NCBI GenBank assembly: GCA_002403445.1
Contig: DHHU01000072.1
Span: 88,754-145,294 of the forward strand
Reading direction: 5' to 3'
DNA length: 56,541 nucleotides
Origin: Salinisphaeraceae bacterium UBA4764
GTDB taxonomy: Bacteria; Pseudomonadota; Gammaproteobacteria; Nevskiales; Salinisphaeraceae
In this document: in pieces, positions 33,923 to 43,187 of the stretch
Layout of the letters: each line of letters starts with the position of its first letter
Numbering within the stretch: the stretch's first letter is position 1
The notes under the pieces: model-generated
What the model was told of the DNA's origin: nothing
The model's database searches: none
The model's input: the letters and a program-made list of their open reading frames with translations, nothing else
Translations under genes and position numbers: made by a program

Positions 33923-35374
33923 CTACGTGTGCATGGTGCCGACGAAACGATCGACGAATGAACGCGCGTCGGGACGCCGCTGAATCGACAAATGGCCGGC
34001 ATTCGCCCAAAAAATAGGCGGCTGCTGCCAATGATGCCACAGTGTCGTCGGCTGATCGGGGGGCACAACCTGATCGGCGCGCGCGGCGATTATCGCGCGC
34101 TGGCGAGTGGCGGGCCGCGGCTGATGTAACGGTGAGAGTTGCGTCAAGAGTCGATCCAGCCGTCCGGCGTCGAACCCTGCCTGCGCCAGCCGTACGCGGC
34201 TGGCCTCTGGCATGTGCTGCCAAAGCGTGGGGGCAATTGCCACCATGGGTATGCCAGCGATGACCGGCGACAGCTCACGCTCGAACGAGGCCAGCAAGGC
34301 GGCGATGTAGCCGCCTAGACTCAACCCAAATACCCCGACGCCGACCGGTGACTGGGTAGCCCTGAGCCAGGCAATTGCCTGACGAATATCGGCGACCGAC
34401 TGCGATACCGCGTGCCAAACATTGGGCATCGGCCCGTCGAGATACAGCCCGCCGGTCAGCCGCGTGGCGCGTCGAATACCGTGTAGCGGCAACAACGGCA
34501 TGCAGATATTGATACCCCATTGCCGGTGCAGCCGTTCGGCCTGAAAGGCCGACAAATCCAGCGCCGAGCCCATGCGATAGCCGTGAATGCAAATCAACCA
34601 TGGGCGCGGTCTATCTTGGTGGCGAAGCAACCGGCAGGCAACAGTTCGATTGGCCTCATACGAATGCCAACGCTCGGCCCCGGGTACGTCGACATCGGGG
34701 GCATACCCACTCGCAAATGTAAGCCATTCGATTTCGCAATGGCGCACTCGTAGCGCCCTCAGATCAACGCTGACGGGTTGGGTCGGTTCATCCGACACGG
34801 CGTGAATCATACCGCCGCGCCTCGTCTCTAACTGCCTCAACTCCTCGATCTGGCAGTTAAGCCCTGAGTGATCCGGCATTCGGGCACAGTGAACATAGAA
34901 TCCCATGAGGGCGCAGTCGAGCGCGGCATGGTGGGCCAGCCCGAGCAGTGACACGTCGTCATCATCGTCATCAATGCGCGACTGCCATAACAAAAGGCCG
35001 CCCCAGCCGCTGATCCAGTACGTTCCGCTTGCCGCGAGAAATAATGCTGCCGCTACATAAGGCGACCAGAACATCATTCCGAGCAGTCCGGCCAGTGCGC
35101 CAAGCCCGCCGGCGAGCGCCATGTGATACACGATCATGCGGTCTAGGCCCCAAAACAAAGCCGCGGCCCCGGACGCGAGTGGACCGATCCCAGCCCCAAT
35201 GGCCAAAATCAGCGCCGCTGTATTGCTTCGTGCACCCATTACGATCCAGACCACCCCGAGGGCCAAAGGCCAGACGGCGGGCAGCCAATAACGCGCCGAG
35301 CGGCGCCAACCGACCCGGGTCATGATCGACCAAATGTTGAGCCGCCGCACCAGCAAAAAGGCCGCAAAAGGCAC
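33923..35374 (-). CDS. Membrane-anchored alpha/beta hydrolase
   Basis: A 483-residue protein with about four membrane helices in the first 130 residues, an acidic hinge of six consecutive Asp (about 135-140), and a C-terminal alpha/beta hydrolase domain. The oxyanion region is PWLICIHGYRMG and the nucleophile elbow is GLSLGGY; the charge-relay Asp is probably in IIAARADQVVPP and the His in NAGHLS. The HGYRMG/GLSLGG pattern is like ABHD18-type proteins of proteobacteria, whose substrates are not known to me. GTG 35374 is the longest start; ATG at residue 18 is an alternative that keeps all helices. It lies upstream of pepN, possibly in one transcript. Confidence 0.8.
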   Translation of the reverse strand: MPFAAFLLVRRLNIWSIMTRVGWRRSARYWLPAVWPLALGVVWIVMGARSNTAALILAIGAGIGPLASGAAALFWGLDRMIVYHMALAGGLGALAGLLGMMFWSPYVAAALFLAASGTYWISGWGGLLLWQSRIDDDDDDVSLLGLAHHAALDCALMGFYVHCARMPDHSGLNCQIEELRQLETRRGGMIHAVSDEPTQPVSVDLRALRVRHCEIEWLTFASGYAPDVDVPGAERWHSYEANRTVACRLLRHQDRPRPWLICIHGYRMGSALDLSAFQAERLHRQWGINICMPLLPLHGIRRATRLTGGLYLDGPMPNVWHAVSQSVADIRQAIAWLRATQSPVGVGVFGLSLGGYIAALLASFERELSPVIAGIPMVAIAPTLWQHMPEASRVRLAQAGFDAGRLDRLLTQLSPLHQPRPATRQRAIIAARADQVVPPDQPTTLWHHWQQPPIFWANAGHLSIQRRPDARSFVDRFVGTMHT

Positions 35375-35492
35375 ATGACCCGATTAATAACGAACACCCG
35401 ATGGTTGAATAATGCCAATCGGCCCGCTATAAAAATAGTGAGCTGAAACAAAATGTCGCGGTTGCTGACATAATTAAAATAAGTTTACCGTC

Positions 35493-36005
35493 ATGTTCGA
35501 TACTGAGATGCTTCCGCACTGTGTATTCGCCCACGGTAGCGAGAGCGCACCGTGGGGCACCAAGATTCAACGCTTGGCCAAGGTCGCTGAACGCTACGAC
35601 TTCGAAGTTGCAAGCCCCGACCAACAGCACCTGACCGACGCCACCGATCGCGTCGAGGATTTCAAGCAACGTGCCCCTGCCGGTTCACCGCTGATTCTGA
35701 TCGGCTCGAGTATGGGCGGTTATGTTACTGCCATGGCCTGCGATACATTGCAGCCCGACGCGTTGTTTCTGATGGCGCCGGCGCTTTATCTCGAGGGTTT
35801 TCCGGGCGACCCCACGGGCTGCCCAAAACACACCGTGGTCATCCACGGTTGGCAAGATGAAGTGGTACCTGTGGAGTCGAGTATCGATTTCGCCAGAAGA
35901 CACAGGGCCCAGCTCCATGTTGTGGCCGATGACCACCGGCTGAGTGCCAGCCTGGAATTTCTGGCTCAGGAGTTCGAGGCGCTTGTGCAGAGCTGTCTTG
36001 AGTAG
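35493..36005 (+). CDS. Small alpha/beta hydrolase (YqiA-like esterase)
   Basis: A compact 170-residue serine hydrolase. It opens with FAHGSESAPWGTKIQ (oxyanion loop), has the nucleophile motif IGSSMGGYVT (about 91-100), the acidic residue in VVIHGWQDEVVP and the histidine in VADDHRL, a full catalytic triad in minimal form. The size and pattern resemble YqiA/UPF0227-type esterases. The ATG at 35493 lacks a good Shine-Dalgarno; ATG 35508 is possible. The substrate is unknown. It converges on pyrD with 5 bases between stops. Confidence 0.82.
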   Translation: MFDTEMLPHCVFAHGSESAPWGTKIQRLAKVAERYDFEVASPDQQHLTDATDRVEDFKQRAPAGSPLILIGSSMGGYVTAMACDTLQPDALFLMAPALYLEGFPGDPTGCPKHTVVIHGWQDEVVPVESSIDFARRHRAQLHVVADDHRLSASLEFLAQEFEALVQSCLE

Positions 36006-36010
36006 CGGGC

Positions 36011-37027
36011 TCACGACAAGGCGTCGGTGGCGCCCAGAGCACACTGGCGCACCAACCTCGGGCCACAATAGATCAAACCAGTATAGAGCTGAACGGCCGA
36101 TGCACCTGCAGCGAATTTATCGGCTGTATCGCGCCGGCTTTGGACGCCGCCCACGCCTATGATCGGCAATGTGCCGTCGAGTCGCGCTGCCAGCTTTCTG
36201 ATAACTGCGTTCGAAGGCTCCCGAAGGGGTGCACCACTCAATCCGCCGGCTTCACTTTGCCAGCGCACCGCGACACCGCGCCGGTCTGTTGTGGTGTTGG
36301 TCGCGATTACGCCGTCTACGCCGGCGTTTTGCAGAACTTTAGCCAGCGCAGTGATCGATTCCGGCCTTAAATCCGGCGCCACTTTCACGGCCAACGGCAG
36401 GCGACGGCCCCGAGTCAACGCAAGGCGGTCACGCTCGGCGACCAGTGCACTTAGCAGCGACTCGAGCGCGTGGCTTTCCTGCAGATCTCGCAGCCCCGGC
36501 GTGTTGGGTGACGACACGTTGATTGTCACGTAATCGGCCGAGTCGACTACCCAAGCCAGCCCACGTAGGTAATCGTCGACCGCGTGTTTGGCCGGCGTAT
36601 CGCGATTTTTGCCCAGATTCACGCCCACCGGACATTCAGTTCGACGGGTATTCAGACGTTGAACGAGCGCCTCCACCCCGGCGTTGTTAAACCCCAGACG
36701 ATTGATCAGCGCGCGCTCGGATGGCAGCCGGAATACGCGCGGCCGGGGATTGCCCGACTGAGGTCGGGGCGTGACCGTGCCTACTTCGACAAAACCGAAC
36801 CCCAACCCAGCCAGACCATCAATCGCCGTGCCGTTCTTATCCAGACCGGCGGCGACCCCGATCGGGTTGGCAAGCGACAACCCCATCAACTTCACGGGCA
36901 CGCGCGGCACGTGACAACCGAAGAGCGCCTGGTTGAGCCTCGGGTAACGCGCAATCGCGGCTAGCGAGACCTTGTGGGCGCGCTCGGCTTCCAGTGTAAA
37001 CAACCCGGCGCGCGGCAGCGCGTACAT
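36011..37027 (-). CDS. pyrD: Dihydroorotate dehydrogenase (quinone), class 2
   Basis: The fourth step of pyrimidine synthesis, oxidising dihydroorotate with FMN and passing electrons to ubiquinone at the inner membrane. The 338 residues include the class 2 N-terminal helix (AHKVSLAAIA), GLDKNGTAIDG, the substrate-binding NRLGFNNAG, the catalytic Ser region NVSSPNTPGLRDLQ, KVAPDL, ATNTT and the FMN phosphate site GVGGVQSRRDTADKFAAGASAVQLYTGLIY. The ATG start has a weak GGAT upstream. It is a single gene. Confidence 0.96.
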   Translation of the reverse strand: MYALPRAGLFTLEAERAHKVSLAAIARYPRLNQALFGCHVPRVPVKLMGLSLANPIGVAAGLDKNGTAIDGLAGLGFGFVEVGTVTPRPQSGNPRPRVFRLPSERALINRLGFNNAGVEALVQRLNTRRTECPVGVNLGKNRDTPAKHAVDDYLRGLAWVVDSADYVTINVSSPNTPGLRDLQESHALESLLSALVAERDRLALTRGRRLPLAVKVAPDLRPESITALAKVLQNAGVDGVIATNTTTDRRGVAVRWQSEAGGLSGAPLREPSNAVIRKLAARLDGTLPIIGVGGVQSRRDTADKFAAGASAVQLYTGLIYCGPRLVRQCALGATDALS

Positions 37028-37169
37028 AGCGTATCCGTTTGGAGCCCGAAGTGATTATGCCAGTTGCCTGTCCGGTTATCCGCCTTGCAAACCTGGCTCT
37101 GGGAGGATCCAAAGGTGGTACGTGGTTTTGACGGCCAAATGCGTGCTTATGGCTTGACTAATCGGGATA

Positions 37170-38189
37170 ATGATTACGATGGATATTGATTTTAAGCCAA
37201 CAACGCCCGCATCGCGACTCGAAGTGGCGCCCATGATGGCGTGGACGACGCCGCATCAACGTTATTTCATGCGTCAACTGACAAAGCATGCCCTACTTTA
37301 TACTGAGATGGTGACTAGCAGTGCCTTAATACACGGACCGCGGTCCCGCTTGCTGGCCTTGAACCCAATTGAACATCCGGTGGCCTTGCAGCTGGGCGGA
37401 AGCGATCCCGCTGCCCTGGCTGATTGTGCTCGGTGGGCCGAAGATGCCGGATTCGACGAAATAAATATCAACATCGGCTGCCCTTCCGAACGCGTCCAGC
37501 ATAACGCTTTCGGTGCGTGTCTGATGGCCGAGCCGGACACGGTCGCCGCCTGTGTCGAAACCATGAAGGCATGTGTCGACGTTCCGGTTACGGTCAAAAC
37601 ACGTATCGGCATCGACAACCGCGATGACGATGCTTTTTTGCATGGCTTTACCGACGCCATTCAAAGTGCCGGTGCGGACCGCATCATAATACATGCGCGC
37701 AAAGCTTGGTTATCTGGCCTGAGCCCGAAAGAAAACCGCGAGAAGCCCCCGCTGGATTACTCCAAAGTCCGACGACTGGCCGCCCGGTTCCCCGCCCTGC
37801 CCGTCAACCTTAACGGGGGCTTGAACGATCTAGACCGCGCCGAAGCGGAAAGTTGGGAGCTACACGGCGCCATGCTGGGCCGGGCTGCTTATCACACACC
37901 ATTTATGATGGCCGACGTCGACCGACGGTTTTTCAACGCGCCGAATCCTGTTCCGGATCGGGCGAGCGTCGCGACCGCAATGCGCGAGTATGCCGCTTGG
38001 CACTGCCGAATCGGCGGTGCTCTCGGCGACGTCACGCGACACATGCTGGGGCTTTATCATGGCTGCCCAGGAGGCCGCCACTGGCGGCGTATCTTATCCG
38101 AGGGCGCGCAGGCCCAAAACGGGGACGCCGGGGTGATCGACCGGGCTTTGGATGCGGTTGAGCCCCTGGCGCTGGCGAATAGCGCATGA
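37170..38189 (+). CDS. dusA: tRNA-dihydrouridine synthase A
   Basis: An FMN- and NADPH-dependent enzyme that reduces U20/U20a in the tRNA D-loop. The 339 residues carry the DusA pattern VAPMMAWTTPHQRYFMRQLTKHALLYTEM, ININIGCPSERVQHNAFGACLM with the catalytic Cys, and IIHARKAWLSGLSPKENREKPPL, which separates DusA from DusB/C. The start is ATG 37170; ATG 37179 is possible. Its stop overlaps the lpxH start (ATGA). Confidence 0.95.
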   Translation: MITMDIDFKPTTPASRLEVAPMMAWTTPHQRYFMRQLTKHALLYTEMVTSSALIHGPRSRLLALNPIEHPVALQLGGSDPAALADCARWAEDAGFDEININIGCPSERVQHNAFGACLMAEPDTVAACVETMKACVDVPVTVKTRIGIDNRDDDAFLHGFTDAIQSAGADRIIIHARKAWLSGLSPKENREKPPLDYSKVRRLAARFPALPVNLNGGLNDLDRAEAESWELHGAMLGRAAYHTPFMMADVDRRFFNAPNPVPDRASVATAMREYAAWHCRIGGALGDVTRHMLGLYHGCPGGRHWRRILSEGAQAQNGDAGVIDRALDAVEPLALANSA

Positions 38190-38896
38190 CACAGCACTTT
38201 ATCGCCGATGCCCATCTGACCGGCGATGACGACTTGAGTGCTCAGCGTATGCGGTACTACTGTCGCGGCCCGGGACGCGCGGCGGACGCAGTCTATTTGC
38301 TGGGCGACCTTTTCGATGTCTGGATCGGCGACGATGGCTCGTTGCCGAAACATCGCCGGACTGTGGAGGCCATCGGCGCACTCGCCGCCACCGGCACCAT
38401 GGTTTATTTCATGCGCGGCAATCGCGACTTCGCCGTGGGGGATGAATTTGTTGCGACTTCAGGCGTGACTATGCTCGACGACCCTTGCACGACGATCGTT
38501 GGAGGCATCCCAACGCTCCTCACCCATGGTGACCTGCTGTGCACCAACGACGCGGCGCAGCAGCGTTTCCGCGCCCGCTACAGCAATCCACGCTGGCGTG
38601 CCCGGATGCTGCGCCTTCCCCTAGTCGTCCGGCACTTGGCTGCCAGAAGCGCCCGGCGACACTCGAAGCGTCGGCACCGGGGCTGTTATCGCCAAGAATT
38701 GGACGTCAGTGCCCAAAGCATTGCTAGGCTTACCCGCGAGACGGGCACCAAGCGCCTCATCCACGGCCATACCCACCGCCCCACCGATGATAGATTGGGC
38801 AACGTCGATCGCCGAGTGCTGGCTGATTGGCGAGTCGACTACGCCGAATATCTAGTCGTTGACGACGCCTCGATTACGCGTCAAAACCTTGATTAA
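38186..38896 (+). CDS. lpxH: UDP-2,3-diacylglucosamine hydrolase LpxH
   Basis: A peripheral inner-membrane Mn-dependent hydrolase of lipid A synthesis that forms lipid X. The 236 residues show the metallophosphoesterase motifs DAH (8-10; usually DLH), GDLFDVWIGDD, RGNRDF, LTHGD and HGHTHRP. Arg-rich surfaces in the insertion (RFRARYSNPRWRARMLRLPLVVRHLAARSARRHSKRRHRGC) suit the lipid-binding lid. The start overlaps dusA by four bases, so translation is coupled. Its presence shows that the PlcP-like phosphoesterase at 24.5 kb is not needed for lipid A. Confidence 0.93.
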   Translation: MTQHFIADAHLTGDDDLSAQRMRYYCRGPGRAADAVYLLGDLFDVWIGDDGSLPKHRRTVEAIGALAATGTMVYFMRGNRDFAVGDEFVATSGVTMLDDPCTTIVGGIPTLLTHGDLLCTNDAAQQRFRARYSNPRWRARMLRLPLVVRHLAARSARRHSKRRHRGCYRQELDVSAQSIARLTRETGTKRLIHGHTHRPTDDRLGNVDRRVLADWRVDYAEYLVVDDASITRQNLD

Positions 38897-39047
38897 TGCC
38901 ACGACTATCGTGGCCATCGAAAACGGGCCCATCGATGTTCTGAACCGGTTCATGATCGGTTGGCAGCAGCAATACAGAGCTGTTTTTAGTCGCGTGAGCA
39001 AGCCCGTTAGTACAGGCCAGTCGTAAGCTTGCATTCGGACCGGCAGC

Positions 39048-40235
39048 TTAGCCCCGGAGACCCGCGGATAGGTCGGCTTTGATGTCGTCGACGGCCTCAA
39101 GTCCAACGGAGATACGTATCAGCCCCTCGCTAATACCGGCGCGTTCACGCTCGGCGGCCGAAATGCGCGCGTGGGTTGTACTGGCCGGATGAACAATGGT
39201 TGAGCGTGTATCCCCAAGATTCGCGGTTATCGACAGCATTTGGGTGGTATTGATAAGACGGAATGCGCCCTCACGGCCTCCGGACACGCGGAATGACACA
39301 ATGCCGCCAAATCCGCCCGGCTGTTGGCGCGCCGCCAACCTGTACTGGGCGTGGCTCGGCAAGCCCGGGAAATAAACGTGCTCTACACCAGGCTGTTCGA
39401 CCAGCCATTCAGCGATAGATTGGGCACTGCGGCAGTGGGCAGCCATGCGCACGTCCAGGGTTTCCAGCGCCTTGTGAAATATCCATGCGTTGAACGGGCT
39501 CATTGAGGGGCCGCAAGTGCGCAGGAAACGAAACACCCGATTGCCGACAATATCGGCGTCGCCGATCACCGCGCCGCCAACCGCCCGACCTTGGCCGTCC
39601 AGATATTTGGTTGCCGAGTGGATAACCACATCGGCCCCGAATTCAAGTGGTCGCTGCAGCGCCGGCGTGCAAAAACAGTTGTCGACGACAAATAGCGCGT
39701 CGGTGCCTTGGCAGAGTTCTGCCAAAGCGGCCATATCGACGATTTCGGTCAAGGGATTGGACGGCGTCTCGACGAACAGCATACGAGTTTCGCGCCGCAT
39801 GGCCGCGCGCCAGCCATCGATATCATCCGGCGCGACGAATGTTGTCTCGATCCCGAGTTTGCTCAGATAGTTGTTGAATAACCCGATAGTGGAGCCAAAC
39901 AATGAATGCGCGGCCACGATGTGATCGCCCGACTGCAGAGTGGCTAGACAGATTGCCAGAGTAGCGGCCATACCAGATCCTGTCGCCACACAGCATTCAC
40001 CGCCTTCCATCGATGCCAAACGAGTGCAGAAGGCATCGACTGTAGGGTTGGAAAAACGCGAATAGATATTGCCGGTTTCTTCTCCGGCAAAGCGGGCAGC
40101 AGCTTGTTCCGCCGAATCGAATGCAAAACTCGAGGTCATGTAGACCGGTTCGCTGTGTTCGCCGGCGGGCGTTCGCTCGGTCCCGGCTCGCACGCCGCGA
40201 GTGGCCAACTGCCATGTCTCGGGAAACTGACTCAT
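39048..40235 (-). CDS. metZ: O-succinylhomoserine sulfhydrylase
   Basis: A PLP enzyme (Cys/Met-metabolism family) that makes homocysteine directly from sulfide and O-succinylhomoserine. Present are the cofactor phosphate contacts SRFSNPT and ATGSGMAA, the aspartate in FVVDNCFCTPALQRP and the PLP lysine in HSATKYLDGQGR, with GPSMSPFNAW, and the C-terminal SITANLGDTRSTIVHPASTTH. The frame is open to ATG 40271, but the third ATG at 40235 is preceded by AGAG and gives the typical MetZ N-terminus (MSQF..TWQLATRGVRAGTERTPAGEHSEPV); this gives 395 residues. Confidence 0.93.
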   Translation of the reverse strand: MSQFPETWQLATRGVRAGTERTPAGEHSEPVYMTSSFAFDSAEQAAARFAGEETGNIYSRFSNPTVDAFCTRLASMEGGECCVATGSGMAATLAICLATLQSGDHIVAAHSLFGSTIGLFNNYLSKLGIETTFVAPDDIDGWRAAMRRETRMLFVETPSNPLTEIVDMAALAELCQGTDALFVVDNCFCTPALQRPLEFGADVVIHSATKYLDGQGRAVGGAVIGDADIVGNRVFRFLRTCGPSMSPFNAWIFHKALETLDVRMAAHCRSAQSIAEWLVEQPGVEHVYFPGLPSHAQYRLAARQQPGGFGGIVSFRVSGGREGAFRLINTTQMLSITANLGDTRSTIVHPASTTHARISAAERERAGISEGLIRISVGLEAVDDIKADLSAGLRG

Positions 40236-40360
40236 GATCGGCTCTGTCATCGTTTGCAACCGCAGCCGCATAGTACAAGCGGCCGTTTGGACTTGATTAT
40301 TGGTAGATTATAGTCTGAATAGCGCCATGCGCGATGCGCCTGTGGGGTACGATTTATTTT

Positions 40361-41335
40361 ATGGACTGTGAGACACGCCGCACGCTCTTTCCCGCCAGCG
40401 AGCCGTTCGAGCAGGGCCGCCTGCCTGTATCTGATGGCCACGAACTCGCCTATCGACAATATGGTAATCCGGCCGGCAAGCCAGCAATCATACTGCACGG
40501 TGGGCCGGGCGCGGGCGCCGGCGCCAATAGTCCGCGGTTTTTCGACCCTGCCAAGTATCGAATCGTGGTCTTCGATCAACGGGGCTGCGGTCAATCGACC
40601 CCACACGCCAAATTGGCTGCTAACACGACCTGGCACTTGGTCGACGACATAGAGCGTCTGCGCGAGCATTTGGCCATCGAACGCTGGTTGGTTTTCGGAG
40701 GTTCATGGGGATCTACTCTCGGGTTGATTTACGCCGAAATCTATCCCGATCGGGTGACCGGACTGATCCTGCGCGGTATCTTTATGCTCCGTCGATTGGA
40801 GATTGCCTGGTTTTATCAAAACGGTGCCAGTGCCCTGTTGCCGGAAGCATTCGAGAATTATTGCAACTATATTCCATCCGAAGAACGCGACGATCTGGTC
40901 GCCGCCTACTACCGACGGCTGACCAGCGACAACTTCGACGTGCGCTTGGCGGCTGCGCGGCGCTGGACAGCGTGGGAAGCCGCCGCCAGCTCCTCGAGTC
41001 AGCCCTACTCATCGAAACAAGCGGGCGAGGTCAGGCCTCCGGATGATTTCGTGCTGGCTTTCGCCCGCATCGAGTGTCACTATTTCAACAATGCAGGTTT
41101 TCTGGATCGCGACGATTGGATCTTGGCCTACAGCGACCGTATTCGCCAGATTCCCGGCGTCATCGTACAGGGGCGCTTCGACCTGGTAACACCTATGCAA
41201 AACGCCTGGGCGCTACACCGCGCCTGGCCCGAAGCCGAATGGGTAATCAATTTCGACGCCGGTCATTCAGCGTTTGATACCAGCAACTTGCGTTCGCTCG
41301 TCGAGGCGACCGAGCGGTTCAAACCCGGAACTTGA
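40361..41335 (+). CDS. pip: Proline iminopeptidase
   Basis: An alpha/beta hydrolase of the S33 family that removes N-terminal proline. The diagnostic motifs are HGGPGAGAG (oxyanion loop), VVFDQRGCGQSTPH, the nucleophile GGSWGSTLGLIYA, GRFDLVTPMQNAW with the acidic residue, and DAGHSAFD with the catalytic histidine; RRWTAWE and the cap domain are intact. The ATG at 40361 gives 324 residues, close to the family's 310-325; an earlier ATG at 40334 adds nine atypical residues. It converges on the EF-hand gene. Confidence 0.92.
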   Translation: MDCETRRTLFPASEPFEQGRLPVSDGHELAYRQYGNPAGKPAIILHGGPGAGAGANSPRFFDPAKYRIVVFDQRGCGQSTPHAKLAANTTWHLVDDIERLREHLAIERWLVFGGSWGSTLGLIYAEIYPDRVTGLILRGIFMLRRLEIAWFYQNGASALLPEAFENYCNYIPSEERDDLVAAYYRRLTSDNFDVRLAAARRWTAWEAAASSSSQPYSSKQAGEVRPPDDFVLAFARIECHYFNNAGFLDRDDWILAYSDRIRQIPGVIVQGRFDLVTPMQNAWALHRAWPEAEWVINFDAGHSAFDTSNLRSLVEATERFKPGT

Positions 41336-41350
41336 AACTCGCAATCCGGG

Positions 41351-41878
41351 TCAGTTCGACGGCTGGTGAATAGGCGGCGTGTGGCTTTGGGCGCTCCGGT
41401 CAATGCCGTACTGCTTTTTTTGTTTCGATCCCAGTGCCTGCTTGAGCTCATCAGGCTCAAGCTCGCCATCGTTATTGTGGTCCAGATGATCAAAATAGGC
41501 GCTCATGGCATTTTGATACTCCGAAAGCGAAATCTGGCCGTTCCCGTTTTTGTCCAGACGATTGAACCAGGTGTTAATCCGCTTGTTTATCAACCGCCGT
41601 CGCCTTGGACCCATCTTGGCCAACGAGCCATAACGTTGGGTCATGGCGTGTCGGAATTCGCTGCGGCTGATCTTCCCATTGCCATTAGTATCCATGGCAT
41701 GAAAACGCTTGGTCTGGCCAGTGATTGCTTCCTGACGACTGATTTTTCCGTCGTGGTTAGTATCAAGAGCGTTGAAGCCGTTTGGTTTCTGGGGGCCGGC
41801 TGCTGCACTCTGACCGAGGACCAAGGCCGGCAACCCGATCAGAACCATGGCAGTAATGAAGTAACGTCCAAGCAGCAT
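41351..41878 (-). CDS. Exported EF-hand calcium-binding protein
   Basis: A 175-residue periplasmic or secreted protein with a signal peptide (about 1-27, cleavage near SAAA-GP). Four canonical EF-hand loops follow: DTNHDGKISRQE (39-50), DTNGNGKISRSE (63-74), DKNGNGQISLSE (108-119) and DHNNDGELEPDE (132-143). All have Asp at positions 1 and 3 or equivalents, Gly at 6 and Glu at 12, so all should bind Ca. A basic linker (GPRRRRLINKRI) joins the pairs. The tail is disordered. The partner is unknown. Confidence 0.88.
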   Translation of the reverse strand: MLLGRYFITAMVLIGLPALVLGQSAAAGPQKPNGFNALDTNHDGKISRQEAITGQTKRFHAMDTNGNGKISRSEFRHAMTQRYGSLAKMGPRRRRLINKRINTWFNRLDKNGNGQISLSEYQNAMSAYFDHLDHNNDGELEPDELKQALGSKQKKQYGIDRSAQSHTPPIHQPSN

Positions 41879-41930
41879 CGCGCTGATCTATATAAGTCAC
41901 AATCCATTATTGTAACCTATCCCCGAAACC

Positions 41931-43148
41931 TCAAGACCCGAGATTCATGGTTTGACGACCCTTCCCGAGGCACAGCCGCACAATCACAACCCCGCCGATA
42001 ACAAGCAACAGGCTGGTCGCCAGGGTTACGCCGAACCAGCACCCGGCCGACCAGGCCAATCCTACTGCACTGCCGACCGCGCTCGAACCGAAATAATAAG
42101 CCAGTAGATACAGTCCGGCGGCGTGTCCGCGTCCGGTATCAGCAAGTTGCCCGACCCAGCCACTGGCCGTAGCGTGGGCAGCAAAAAAACCAATCGTGAT
42201 CAGGGCCATGCCGGCAATGATAGTGCCCAAAAGGGGGTAAGACATGATCCCTACCCCTAGACACATCAGAACCCAACCGCCAGCGAGCACACGCCAGCGC
42301 CCGATCCAGTCGGCAATACGGCCGCCGCCAGTCGCGGCCAACACACCCAGGATATAGACGATATAGATCGCTGCTACCCCCGACTGGCCGACATCGAACG
42401 GGGGCGCTTCTAGTCGATAACTAGCATAGTTGTAGACACTAACGAACACTCCCATCGAAACCAGCCCCCAGATAAAGAGAAACGGGAGGTTAGGGTGGCG
42501 CAGATGGCGGCCAATCGGTGCCAAATGGCCGCGCATCCCCAGACCCGACTGGGGTTCAAAATTGTGCGAGGCCGGCAAAAGCAGAAGGAAACCCACTGCA
42601 GCCATTAAGCCAATGACGCCGAGTGTAGCTAGTGCCACCCGCCAATCGGCCAGATCCGCGATCACGCCGGCGATCACGCGGCCGCCCATACCCCCGATGG
42701 CTGTACCCGCTATATATAAGCCGGTCGCGCTGCCAAGATCACGAGCACAAACTTCCTCGGAGAGATAGGCGATAGCCAGCGCCGGCACGCCGCCCAGCGC
42801 CACCCCGTCGAGGGCCCGGATCATTATCAGTACGGGCCATGAAGGCGCAAGAGCGGACGCGACCGACAAACAGGCCGAGGCCAATACCGAACCCGCCATG
42901 ACCGGTTTGCGAGGCAGTGCGCCGGACAATAGGCCAGCAACAAAAAGCGTTACCGCCAAAACCGATGTGGTTGCCGACAGGGTCAGGCTGGCGCCGAAGG
43001 CGCCCAATGCAAACACCTGCGAAAACACAGGCATCAGCGGCTGAACGCTATACAGCGTTGAAAAAGTCGCAAAGCCCGCAATGACAAGCGCCCAGACGGC
43101 GCGGCGATATGCTGCGCTCCCTCGGCAGAGGCCCAATTCCACCATCAT
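41931..43148 (-). CDS. MFS transporter (YnfM-like family)
   Basis: A 405-residue permease with 12 predicted membrane helices. It opens WALVIAGFATFSTLYSVQPLMPVFSQVFALG, the pattern of the YnfM/'inner membrane transport protein' group of the major facilitator superfamily. The loop 2-3 motif region (SGALPRKPVM) and the loop 8-9 counterpart (GGRIADWIGRWRVL) are visible. The start is an ATG-ATG pair after a G-run (GGGGGG). The substrate cannot be assigned. It lies downstream of pdxJ on the same strand with a 39-base gap. Confidence 0.87.
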   Translation of the reverse strand: MMVELGLCRGSAAYRRAVWALVIAGFATFSTLYSVQPLMPVFSQVFALGAFGASLTLSATTSVLAVTLFVAGLLSGALPRKPVMAGSVLASACLSVASALAPSWPVLIMIRALDGVALGGVPALAIAYLSEEVCARDLGSATGLYIAGTAIGGMGGRVIAGVIADLADWRVALATLGVIGLMAAVGFLLLLPASHNFEPQSGLGMRGHLAPIGRHLRHPNLPFLFIWGLVSMGVFVSVYNYASYRLEAPPFDVGQSGVAAIYIVYILGVLAATGGGRIADWIGRWRVLAGGWVLMCLGVGIMSYPLLGTIIAGMALITIGFFAAHATASGWVGQLADTGRGHAAGLYLLAYYFGSSAVGSAVGLAWSAGCWFGVTLATSLLLVIGGVVIVRLCLGKGRQTMNLGS

Positions 43149-43187
43149 CCCCCCATAAGCACCTATGGCTGCCCAAGAAGGCGACGT

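Noticed and set aside
38898..38914. Hairpin GCCACG-ACTAT-CGTGGC between lpxH and metZ.
   Set aside because: A six-base-pair stem with no T-run on either strand; too weak to call a terminator.
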